NCBI GenBank assembly: GCA_944324655.1
Contig: CALUXF010000008.1
Span: 1 to 62,425, forward strand
From: Candidatus Avelusimicrobium aviculae
GTDB taxonomy: Bacteria > Elusimicrobiota > Elusimicrobia > Elusimicrobiales > Elusimicrobiaceae
Direction: 5' to 3'
DNA: 62,425 nucleotides
The notes under the pieces were generated by a model that had not been told where the DNA came from, did no database searches, and saw nothing but the letters and a program-made list of their open reading frames with translations. This document shows positions 32,213 to 39,656 of the stretch, piece after piece (position 1 is the first letter of the stretch; every line of letters starts with the position of its first letter). A program made the translations under genes and the position numbers.

Positions 32213-33223
32213 ATGGCAGATAAATCCGTACGCGTTTTAGCGGCTGAATTAAAAAATTTTCTTTCAGCCCATGAAGAGGAAGACTTTGTATCGGCGGCCG
32301 CCCAACCAGCGGCCGCCGGGTTTTCGCGCGTAACGGGGCAGGAAGATAATACCCCTGCACAGTCCCAAACATCCCCTGCCGCTCCGGTTTTACATCAGGA
32401 AGTTTCTCCCTCCCCCAAACGGCCTTCCCGGCAAATGGGTGAGGTTTCCCAGCCGCCGCAAGACACGTTAACTGTGTTTTTTGGTCAGGCGGCGCCGCAG
32501 CATCCGCAGCCCATCACGGTGGAAAAACCCCAGCCGGTTGTTTCCGCCCCGGTTTGCCCACCGGCCCAAGCCCCTGTTGGAGGAGTCATGACAACGGAAG
32601 AAAAAACCGCCGCGCTGGCTGAACTGGCCGACACCATTAAAAATTGTTCCCGCTGCCCCCTTGGGGATACGCGCTTAAACGCCGTACCCGGGGAAGGCAA
32701 TGTAAACGCCCGTTTAATGTTTGTGGGGGAAGGCCCGGGATATGACGAAGACCGCCAAGGCCGCCCGTTTGTGGGCCGTGCCGGGCAGCTGTTGGATAAA
32801 ATGATTGCCGCCATGGGTTTAAAACGGGAAGAAGTTTTTATAGCCAATATTGCCAAATGCCACCCTATGGTAGACCCCCAACACCCGGAAAAACACGGCA
32901 ATGACCGCGCCCCCAACGCGCAGGAAATCGCCTGCTGCCGCAAATATCTGGAAAAACAGATTTCCATCATCATGCCGGAAATAGTGGTGGCTTTGGGAGG
33001 CGTATCGGCCAAAGCGTTGATTGCGGACGCCAAATCTTTAGGGGCGTTGCGCGGGAAATTTTATACATTAAGCTTGGACAATGTTTCTCTTCCCCGCCCC
33101 GTTAAAATATTGGCCACTTTCCACCCCGCCGCTTTGCTTCGTAACCCGGGTTGGAAAAAAGACGCCTGGGCCGATTTGCAAATGGTCATGGCGCATATGG
33201 GCTTAAAAGCCCCTTCCAAATAA
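32213..33223 (+). CDS. Uracil-DNA glycosylase family 4 (iron-sulphur) with disordered N-terminus
   Basis: A 336-residue protein. The C-terminal 200 residues are a family 4/5 uracil-DNA glycosylase that starts base excision repair. It has cysteines for a 4Fe-4S cluster (CSRC near 144-147, KCHP near 216, ACC near 240), the active-site region FVGEGPGYDEDRQGRPFVGRAG and the C-terminal TFHPAALLRNP. The first 125 residues are Pro/Gln/Ala-rich and probably disordered. Similar tails occur in relatives, but their role is unknown. It occupies the slot where coaBC often lies between rpoZ and priA. Confidence 0.88.
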   Translation: MADKSVRVLAAELKNFLSAHEEEDFVSAAAQPAAAGFSRVTGQEDNTPAQSQTSPAAPVLHQEVSPSPKRPSRQMGEVSQPPQDTLTVFFGQAAPQHPQPITVEKPQPVVSAPVCPPAQAPVGGVMTTEEKTAALAELADTIKNCSRCPLGDTRLNAVPGEGNVNARLMFVGEGPGYDEDRQGRPFVGRAGQLLDKMIAAMGLKREEVFIANIAKCHPMVDPQHPEKHGNDRAPNAQEIACCRKYLEKQISIIMPEIVVALGGVSAKALIADAKSLGALRGKFYTLSLDNVSLPRPVKILATFHPAALLRNPGWKKDAWADLQMVMAHMGLKAPSK

Positions 33224-33232
33224 GGTCCTTTT

Positions 33233-35203
33233 ATGTTTTGCAAGGTTGTGTTTGACGTTCCGCTGGACCGTGACTTTGACTACCATATCCCCCCTGAACT
33301 GGAACCTTTGGTTAGGCCGGGCGTGCGTGTTACGGCTCCGTTCGGCCCGCGGCTTACGGCGGGGTTGGTGTTGCAGGTTACTCCTTGCTGTGAATTAAAT
33401 AATATTAAAATTAAAGACATCGCCTGCGTGGTGGACAGCCGCCCCGTATTTGGCAGTGATTTGTTTGAGCTGGCCTCTTTTATGAAGAAAACCTGGGGCG
33501 GGGCCATTGGCCAAATCTTATTTTCTTTGGTTCCTCCCCAGCCTTATTTTAAATTGCAGGAAAGTGCCGCCCCGGCGCCGTTTGTCCCCCAATCGGCATG
33601 CGTCTTGCACACTCCCCAACAGCAGACGGTGTTTCAGGAGCTTGCCTCTTCCCCGGCCTATGAGTATTACCCGGTTTTACTAAGCGGACCGGCAGGAACC
33701 GGCAAAACTGCGCTTTGTTTGAAATTGGCCGAAAAAGCCCTGCAAAATTTTGGGCAGACGCTTATTACCGTGCCTGACATTGTGGCCGCCAAAGATTTTA
33801 TTTCCCTCGCCAAAAAACAATTTGGGGAAGAATACGTTTTTTGCTGGCACAGCAAAACCCCACTGGCTCAAAAGAAAAAATACTTTTCCGCCGTGGCAAA
33901 CGGAGTGCCGTGTGTGGTAATTGCCATGCGCTCGGGCATATTGCTTCCTTTTAAAAACCTGCGTTTGGCTGTGGTTTTGCAGGAAGAAGATGAAAACTAT
34001 AAGCAGGAAGAAAACAAACCGTACTATCACGTGCGGGATTTAGCCCTTTTTCGCGGGCAAATGCACTCCGCTATGGTGGCGTTTGTTTCCCAAACACCCA
34101 GTTTGGAGATGATGCGTCTTGTGCAAGAAGGGCGGGTGAGCCATTACCAATTAAGCCAAAAACTACCCGGAACGGACTATTCCCCCCAAGTAAAAATTAC
34201 ACAAAAACGCGGGGAACATTCCAAATATATTTCTGATTTTTTAGCGCAGGAAATACGCCAAAATTTAACCCGCAAAGAACCGGTTTTATTATTGCTTAAC
34301 CGCCGGGGTTATTCTAACGCCTATTATTGCTTAAACTGCGGGGAATACGCCCGGTGTAAAAAATGCGGGGCCATTCTCTCGCGCGAAAACACGCCCGAAC
34401 ACGGGGATTTTTTATTATGCAAAAAATGCGGCGCGCATGAACCGTTGGAGCAAAAATGCCCCAAATGCGCCAATTTGATTTTTAAATCCCGCGGCGGCGG
34501 AACGCAAAAAATAGTAACGGAAGTGCAAAAGCTCTTTCCGCAGGCGCGCATTTTGCGTTTGGATTCGGACACGTTAAAAACCAAATCCGGCCAAGGGCAT
34601 GAGGCCGCCCAAGCCATTTCCAGCGGGCAGGCGGATATTTTAATAGGCACCCGCCTGGCCGCCAGCGCCGCAAATGGGCGCAAAATTACGCTTTTTGGCG
34701 TATTGGACGCGGATTTGGAACTGGACAGCCCGGACTTCCGCGCCAGTGAAAAATTCGGCCAGCTTTTGTTTCATTTGCGTTACTGCGCCGGCTGTACAGC
34801 GGGCGGCAGGCTGGTTGTGCAGGCTTCCGGGCCGGATATTTATCCTTTTGCGTTTGTGGAAAACGGGGATTGGGAAGCCTCTTTCCAACAAGAACTGGCT
34901 TTGCGGGAAGCTTTTCAATATCCCCCCTTTGTGCGTTTGGTGCGCGTTACGCTAAAAAATAAAGAATATAAAGAGCTGGAAAAGCAATCCGCCCGTTTAA
35001 AAGCCTTGTTTAAGGGCTGCGCGCTGGAGGTTGCCGGCCCCGTTTCCTGCGGCAAAAAAACGGATAAATTAAAAAAGCAATACCTGTTGTTTAAATTAAC
35101 GCAGGAGCAATACTTCCCCGCCGTGGCGGCGTTGGACCGTTTGTCCGCTCAAGAGAAAAAGTATCCGTTTAAACTTTCGGCAGACCCGTATGACTTTTAC
35201 TAA
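33233..35203 (+). CDS. priA: PriA-like primosomal protein with degenerate helicase motifs
   Basis: A 656-residue replication-restart protein. The N-terminal DNA-binding domain (VVFDVPLDRDFDYHIP) and both zinc-binding clusters (CLNCGEYARCKKC and CKKCG...CPKC) are intact, as is Walker A (GPAGTGKT, about 150). Helicase motif II, DEEH in active PriA, reads LQEE (about 248-251). Motif III GSATPSLE reads VSQTPSLE, and motif VI QVxGRAGR reads HLRYCAGC (about 513-520). It probably keeps fork binding and loader recruitment without unwinding. A helicase-dead PriA is known from Deinococcus. The gene is the last of the gmk operon. Confidence 0.88.
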   Translation: MFCKVVFDVPLDRDFDYHIPPELEPLVRPGVRVTAPFGPRLTAGLVLQVTPCCELNNIKIKDIACVVDSRPVFGSDLFELASFMKKTWGGAIGQILFSLVPPQPYFKLQESAAPAPFVPQSACVLHTPQQQTVFQELASSPAYEYYPVLLSGPAGTGKTALCLKLAEKALQNFGQTLITVPDIVAAKDFISLAKKQFGEEYVFCWHSKTPLAQKKKYFSAVANGVPCVVIAMRSGILLPFKNLRLAVVLQEEDENYKQEENKPYYHVRDLALFRGQMHSAMVAFVSQTPSLEMMRLVQEGRVSHYQLSQKLPGTDYSPQVKITQKRGEHSKYISDFLAQEIRQNLTRKEPVLLLLNRRGYSNAYYCLNCGEYARCKKCGAILSRENTPEHGDFLLCKKCGAHEPLEQKCPKCANLIFKSRGGGTQKIVTEVQKLFPQARILRLDSDTLKTKSGQGHEAAQAISSGQADILIGTRLAASAANGRKITLFGVLDADLELDSPDFRASEKFGQLLFHLRYCAGCTAGGRLVVQASGPDIYPFAFVENGDWEASFQQELALREAFQYPPFVRLVRVTLKNKEYKELEKQSARLKALFKGCALEVAGPVSCGKKTDKLKKQYLLFKLTQEQYFPAVAALDRLSAQEKKYPFKLSADPYDFY

Positions 35204-35252
35204 TTCACGTATTTTTTGTACCATAAACTAAATAGAGTAGACAGGGGGTTTT

Positions 35253-35582
35253 ATGTTTCCTTTGCAAGGACGTTTAAACAGAAAAGAATTTATTGTACGC
35301 ATGCTGATTGCTTTGGTGATTTACGCTGCGGGGTCTTTGTTTGTCAGCTTGGCCCATTTTAGAGGTGGGTTGGATTTGCTTTTAGTGCCTTTTATGTTTA
35401 TTGGCAGCGGGCTTTTGCTGTTGTTTTTGTTATACTCCTGCAGCGCCATTGTACGCCGCTTGCATGATATTAATTTTTGCGCCTGGTGGACCATACTGGT
35501 TTATCTGCTGCCCATTTGCATATTGATATTGTGTTTTTGGCCGGGCACGCCCGGTTCCAACCGGTACGGATACGCAAAATAA
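35253..35582 (+). CDS. DUF805 family membrane protein
   Basis: A 109-residue inner-membrane protein with about three membrane helices. It shows the DUF805 pattern: GRLNRKEF at the N-terminus, the RRLHDINFCAWW block in the middle and a PGTPGSNRYG end. Function unknown in the family. Shine-Dalgarno AGGGGG lies before the ATG. It has its own terminator. Confidence 0.88.
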   Translation: MFPLQGRLNRKEFIVRMLIALVIYAAGSLFVSLAHFRGGLDLLLVPFMFIGSGLLLLFLLYSCSAIVRRLHDINFCAWWTILVYLLPICILILCFWPGTPGSNRYGYAK

Positions 35583-35592
35583 ACATTTTTAC

Positions 35593-35621
35593 CGCCTGCC
35601 AAAGCAGGCGGTTTTAGTTTG
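35593..35621 (+). terminator. Terminator of the DUF805 gene
   Basis: A perfect 8-bp stem CCGCCTGC/GCAGGCGG with a 4-nt loop, followed by TTTTAGTTT. Confidence 0.85.
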
Positions 35622-35665
35622 TATATGGTAAAATATTAGTAATACCCGTTTTGGAGATTATTTAA

Positions 35666-36826
35666 ATGACTATTGACGAACAAATTAATTTTTTAACGCG
35701 CGGCTGCGTGGATGTCGTATCCAAGGCTGATCTAGCCAAAAAATTGGAAAGCGGCAAAACCTTAACCATTAAACTGGGCTGTGATCCCACCAGTGCGGAC
35801 CTGCACCTAGGCCACAGCGTAGTGCTTTCTTTACTGCGCCGTTTTCAGGATTTAGGGCATAAAGCCGTTTTGGTGATAGGTGACTTTACGGCCGCCGTGG
35901 GGGACCCGTCCGGCCGCGATTCCACCCGCCCCGTCCTTCCCCGTGAGAAAATTTTAGAAAACGCCAAAACCTATACGGACCAAGCTTTTAAAGTTTTGGA
36001 TCCTGCCAAAACCGAAGTGCGCTTTAACAGCGAATGGCTGGACCCGTTTGTTTCCGGCAAAAGCCTGATGCAAACCTTGCAAAAAGTAACCGTGGCGCAG
36101 GTATTGGAGCGCGAAGATTTCAAAAAACGCATGGCGGACGGAAACCCCATCAGCCTGTTGGAAGTGCTTTACAGCTTGTTCCAAGGGCAGGATTCCGTAG
36201 CCTTAAAGGCGGACGTGGAACTGGGCGGAACGGACCAAATATTTAACTTGTTGGTAGGCCGCCAGCTGCAAAAAAACAACGGACAGGAACCCCAGGTGGC
36301 CATTACGGTGCCGTTACTGGTGGGTATAGACGGAGTGAAAAAAATGTCCAAATCTTACGGCAATTATGTAGGGTTGAACGACCAGCCTAACGATATGTTT
36401 GGCAAAATTATGTCTATATCCGACGAATTGATGATTTCTTATTACGAGCTGTTAACCTCCGCCGATATGGCCCAAGTAAAAGCCATGCACCCCATGGAAG
36501 CCAAAAAACAGCTGGCGGGGTTGCTTACCAGCCGTTTCCACGGGGAAGAAGCCGCCCAATCCGCCCGGGCCAATTTTGAGCAGGTCTTCTCCAAGAAGCA
36601 AAACCCGGACGAAATGCCTGAATTTAAACCGCAGGAAGGGGCTCTGTTGTCTGCCGTTATTTTTGCCGCGGGAGCGGCCCAGAGCAAAAACAAAGCCCGC
36701 GCGTTAATTGAACAGGGCGCTGTGCGTTTAAACGGGGTAAAGGCGGAGCAAGACGCCCCCCTCTCGTTTGAAAACGGGGCCGTGCTGCAAATTGGGCGGC
36801 GTACTTTCTTAAAATTGGTGAAATAG
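35666..36826 (+). CDS. tyrS: Tyrosyl-tRNA synthetase
   Basis: A 386-residue class I synthetase. The HIGH-type motif is HLGHSVVL (about 47-54), the KMSKS loop is KKMSKS (about 229), and a C-terminal S4 RNA-binding domain (ARALIEQGAVRLNGVKA) is present. Length and motifs fit the TyrZ-like subgroup better than the E. coli TyrS. No T-box leader is seen. Shine-Dalgarno GGAG at about 12 nt. mltG follows after 4 nt. Confidence 0.96.
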   Translation: MTIDEQINFLTRGCVDVVSKADLAKKLESGKTLTIKLGCDPTSADLHLGHSVVLSLLRRFQDLGHKAVLVIGDFTAAVGDPSGRDSTRPVLPREKILENAKTYTDQAFKVLDPAKTEVRFNSEWLDPFVSGKSLMQTLQKVTVAQVLEREDFKKRMADGNPISLLEVLYSLFQGQDSVALKADVELGGTDQIFNLLVGRQLQKNNGQEPQVAITVPLLVGIDGVKKMSKSYGNYVGLNDQPNDMFGKIMSISDELMISYYELLTSADMAQVKAMHPMEAKKQLAGLLTSRFHGEEAAQSARANFEQVFSKKQNPDEMPEFKPQEGALLSAVIFAAGAAQSKNKARALIEQGAVRLNGVKAEQDAPLSFENGAVLQIGRRTFLKLVK

Positions 36827-36830
36827 ACGG

Positions 36831-37799
36831 ATGAAACGGCTTCTTATATTCTTTTTAATCTGCTTTCTTTTTCTGATAAGCGTGCTGTGGCTGGTAAAGA
36901 TGTTCTCTTGGGATAAAGGAGAACTGATTACGTTTACCATACACCCCGGGCAGAGCGGGGCGGAGGTCGCGCAGGAGTTAAAAGAAGCCGGAATAATTAA
37001 AAACCCGCTGGCTTTTAGAATATTGCTGCGCCTTACTTCTTCCGCCAAAGATTTAAAGGCCGGCAAGTTTGACCTGCGCAAAAACACCCCCAGCTTTGAA
37101 GTAATCAACTGCATTAAAAGCGGGCGTTGCACCCACTATGAACGCCTGACCGTGCTGGAAGGCTGGCGGAGCGAAGAAATTGCCGAAGCCCTTTCCGAAA
37201 AAGGCATAACGGACGGAAACGAGTTCTTATCCATTGTGCGGGAACGGAATTTGGAAGGCAAATTATATCCTTCCACCTATTTATTTTCAGAAGACACCCC
37301 CGCGCAAAAAGTGGTGGCGGAAATGACCGCCCAGTATGAACAGCGCATTTTGCCGTTGTTTTTGAAGTATCCGTCTAAACTTTCGGAAAAAGAAATACTC
37401 ACCCTGGCTTCTATTGTGGAGCGGGAAGCCATCCACCATGACGAGCGCCCCAAAATCGCCGCCGTGTATTTAAACCGTTTGAAAATAGGCAAACGCTTGG
37501 AGGCGGACCCTACCGTCCAGTACGCACTGGGTTTTAACACCAAAGAAAACCGCTACTGGAAAAAAGCCCTTACGTATAAGGATTTAAAAACCAAATCCCC
37601 TTATAACACATACCGCAATGCGGGGCTTCCTCCCGGGCCTATTTGCAACCCCAGTTATGAGTCTATTTTGGGGGTGCTAAACCCGGAACCTAATTTTGAC
37701 AACCTGTATTTTGTGGCGGATAATACCGGCCGGCATGTTTTCAGCCCCACCTTTGACCAGCACAAACGCAATATACGCCGCATACGCGGGCTGGAATAG
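36831..37799 (+). CDS. mltG: Endolytic murein transglycosylase MltG
   Basis: A 322-residue inner-membrane enzyme that cuts nascent glycan strands and sets their length. It has one N-terminal membrane helix (about 3-22), a LysM-like segment and the YceG domain with catalytic Glu in LASIVEREA (about 187-195), then YNTYRNAGLPPGPICNPSYESI and the C-terminal YFVADNTGRHVFSPTFDQH. Full length and intact. It is co-transcribed with tyrS. Confidence 0.95.
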   Translation: MKRLLIFFLICFLFLISVLWLVKMFSWDKGELITFTIHPGQSGAEVAQELKEAGIIKNPLAFRILLRLTSSAKDLKAGKFDLRKNTPSFEVINCIKSGRCTHYERLTVLEGWRSEEIAEALSEKGITDGNEFLSIVRERNLEGKLYPSTYLFSEDTPAQKVVAEMTAQYEQRILPLFLKYPSKLSEKEILTLASIVEREAIHHDERPKIAAVYLNRLKIGKRLEADPTVQYALGFNTKENRYWKKALTYKDLKTKSPYNTYRNAGLPPGPICNPSYESILGVLNPEPNFDNLYFVADNTGRHVFSPTFDQHKRNIRRIRGLE

Positions 37800-37818
37800 A
37801 ACGCTGCGTTTTACACAC

Positions 37819-37850
37819 ATACCCGGAGTAAATGAACCCCGGGTATTTTA
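37819..37850 (+). terminator. Terminator of tyrS-mltG
   Basis: An 8-bp stem ATACCCGG/CCGGGTAT, followed by TTTATTT. Confidence 0.75.
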
Positions 37851-37873
37851 TTTAAACGGGATCGGTTCAATAT

Positions 37874-37938
37874 AGGACTAAAAAATAACAGATTTAGGAC
37901 CAAAGACCCATGCCCGCCCAAAAACAGATTTATATAAT
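37874..37938 (+). promoter_or_regulatory. Tandem CCAAAG-type elements and promoter
   Basis: The proximal element AGGACCAAAGACCCATG (37896-37912) lies 33 nt (CCAAAG start to -10 start) before a perfect TATAAT (37933-37938). A half-conserved AGGACTAAA at 37874 lies 22 nt further upstream. No -35 box is seen. Confidence 0.6.
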
Positions 37939-37962
37939 AAACGTATTCTAGGATAATTTACT

Positions 37963-38517
37963 ATGCATAAAATATATTTAATTGTAGGTTTGGTTTTCCT
38001 GTCTTTTTCACTTCAGGCGCAAGGACTGGCAAGAAAAGCGGTCAAAGCAGTTCAGGGCAGTGGGAGCAAAATAGAGCTTTTCAACACGCTGTTAAATAGC
38101 AAAAAGTATTCCAAATTACTAAAAACTTTAAATAGAAAAACGGCTAACGCTTTTTTAAATCAACAAGCCCAAGGGTTGTTTTTGGAAAATAATATTCTAA
38201 AATTAGCGCTTCCTAGCCAAATAAATGAAACTCAGCTTTATCCGTTGGCAGCAGCGGCGGCCAAGTTGCTAAACCCCAAAGACAAATTCGCCCGGGCCTT
38301 GACGGAAAAATGGTTAAAAAAGAATGCCTGCTACGCCCAAAGATATGCCCAAAAAATAAACGGCACCCCCAATGATATGACCTCTTACTATGTGGCTTGG
38401 CTGTACGCGAACTGCCTGCTGCATAAAGCCTCTTCCCCGTCTTACCAGTGCTTGGAAAAAACGCTGGAAACCAAATACGGTTTTTTAAACTATAAAGAGT
38501 TATATCACCTGCTGTAA
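37963..38517 (+). CDS. Secreted protein of unknown function
   Basis: Not recognised. A 184-residue basic protein with a signal peptide (cleavage near LQAQG), followed by GLARKAVKAVQGSGSKIELFNTLL and a helical body. Three cysteines lie in the last third. The N-terminus after the signal resembles that of the next gene (both begin QG plus basic residues). No enzyme motif. Confidence 0.7.
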   Translation: MHKIYLIVGLVFLSFSLQAQGLARKAVKAVQGSGSKIELFNTLLNSKKYSKLLKTLNRKTANAFLNQQAQGLFLENNILKLALPSQINETQLYPLAAAAAKLLNPKDKFARALTEKWLKKNACYAQRYAQKINGTPNDMTSYYVAWLYANCLLHKASSPSYQCLEKTLETKYGFLNYKELYHLL

Positions 38518-38548
38518 CAGATAAATCCGCGTATTTATCTATTTTTAT

Positions 38549-38580
38549 TCCCCGGCTGCCGCTTGGCCGGGGATGTTTTA
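38549..38580 (+). terminator. Terminator of the 184-residue secreted-protein gene
   Basis: A perfect 8-bp stem TCCCCGGC/GCCGGGGA followed by TGTTTTA. Confidence 0.75.
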
Positions 38581-38581
38581 T

Positions 38582-38646
38582 AGGTCTAAAGCCCTATCCT
38601 AAAAGGGGCCAAAGAACCCATGTATTCTTATAAATCTTCTTATAAA
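38582..38646 (+). promoter_or_regulatory. Tandem CCAAAG-type elements and promoter
   Basis: The proximal element AGGGGCCAAAGAACCCATG (38604-38622) lies 32 nt (CCAAAG start to -10 start) before TATAAA (38641-38646). A distal copy AGGTCTAAAGCCCT begins at 38582, 22 nt upstream. Confidence 0.6.
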
Positions 38647-38679
38647 ATATACATAGACATCATGCTTTAAGGGGGAGTT

Positions 38680-39618
38680 ATGTTCTACCGTAAATTACAA
38701 GCTTGCTTGGTTTGTGTATGCATTAGCCTGCCTTTGGGACTTTGCCACGCGCAAGGAATTATAAAAAGAGGCGGGCAAAAGATTATCCCCTCTTTGCCGG
38801 AATCTTCGGCTAAAGTTTCCATTTTGCAAAAAAAACTTTTAATACGTTTGGAACGGGTTTCCCGCCCCCAGCAAAAAGTTTTGTCTTTAATTTCCAAAGA
38901 ACAATTAAATTTTAAGCCTGTTACGGCAGGAGGGAAACAATATTTTGTTTCTCCGGCGGGTATCAAATTATCTTCCCAGAGTGATGTTTCCGCCTTTATT
39001 TACGCCGTTAAAAACAATTATTACAGCGTGGTGGTTAAGTCTTTTAGCGTGCATGGTTTTTGCCCGGTAAAAGACGTTTGTTTAAAATCTCTTTGGCAGG
39101 CGCAGGAATATGTGCAGGCGGCAAAACAAGGTTATCAGGTAGAAATTAAACAAGGCTGTATAACGGGTATTTCCCCCAAAGAGGGGGTATGGTTAAAAAC
39201 AATGTCCTCCGCCGATATGTACGCACAAGCCAGCAAGGAAGGTTTAAACCCTCAGGTAAAAGATGGAAAAATTGTTTCTTATGTTCCAGATCTTGAAGTA
39301 CAATTTCATTCCGTTATTGCCGCCAGGGATTATTGCCGTGCCCGCCGGTTAGGTTACAAGGTGCGTATCCAAGAAAATAAAATGACCGGCTTTTCCCCCG
39401 CGCCGGATATGTGGTTCTATCATTTATCGGACGCTAAAGCCTATGCTTTGGCTCTTAAAGAAAATCCGCTCCAACAAGCAGAAAACGGCATTTTGACGGT
39501 AAGAAGCTCTAAACCGCTTTACTTCCGTTTTGAGCCCAAACATAACGCATACTTTTTGTTTGACCCGCAGTATAACTCCCCCTCTCGGCCTTTTATTATT
39601 GACTGGCCCCGTTTATAA
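38680..39618 (+). CDS. Secreted protein with five 37-residue tandem repeats
   Basis: Not recognised. A 312-residue protein with a signal peptide (cleavage near CHAQ), a basic helical segment (about 27-75), then five tandem repeats of exactly 37 residues (97-133, 134-170, 171-207, 208-244, 245-281). The pattern is roughly WLKSxxxAxxYxxAxKxGYxVxIKxGxIxGxSPxxDV: a short strand, a helix, then a hairpin. A 31-residue C-terminal cap rich in aromatics follows. Each repeat may be a binding module. Strong Shine-Dalgarno AGGGGGAG. Confidence 0.75.
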   Translation: MFYRKLQACLVCVCISLPLGLCHAQGIIKRGGQKIIPSLPESSAKVSILQKKLLIRLERVSRPQQKVLSLISKEQLNFKPVTAGGKQYFVSPAGIKLSSQSDVSAFIYAVKNNYYSVVVKSFSVHGFCPVKDVCLKSLWQAQEYVQAAKQGYQVEIKQGCITGISPKEGVWLKTMSSADMYAQASKEGLNPQVKDGKIVSYVPDLEVQFHSVIAARDYCRARRLGYKVRIQENKMTGFSPAPDMWFYHLSDAKAYALALKENPLQQAENGILTVRSSKPLYFRFEPKHNAYFLFDPQYNSPSRPFIIDWPRL

Positions 39619-39627
39619 GCCTGTATT

Positions 39628-39656
39628 CCCCGCTTAACGGCGGGGTTTTATTTTAT
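39628..39656 (+). terminator. Terminator of the repeat-protein gene
   Basis: A 6-bp stem CCCCGC/GCGGGG with a 6-nt loop, followed by TTTTATTTTAT. Confidence 0.7.

Noticed and set aside
35622-35665. T-box riboswitch upstream of tyrS
   Set aside because: Only about 45 nt lie between the preceding terminator and the start codon, too short for a T-box leader.
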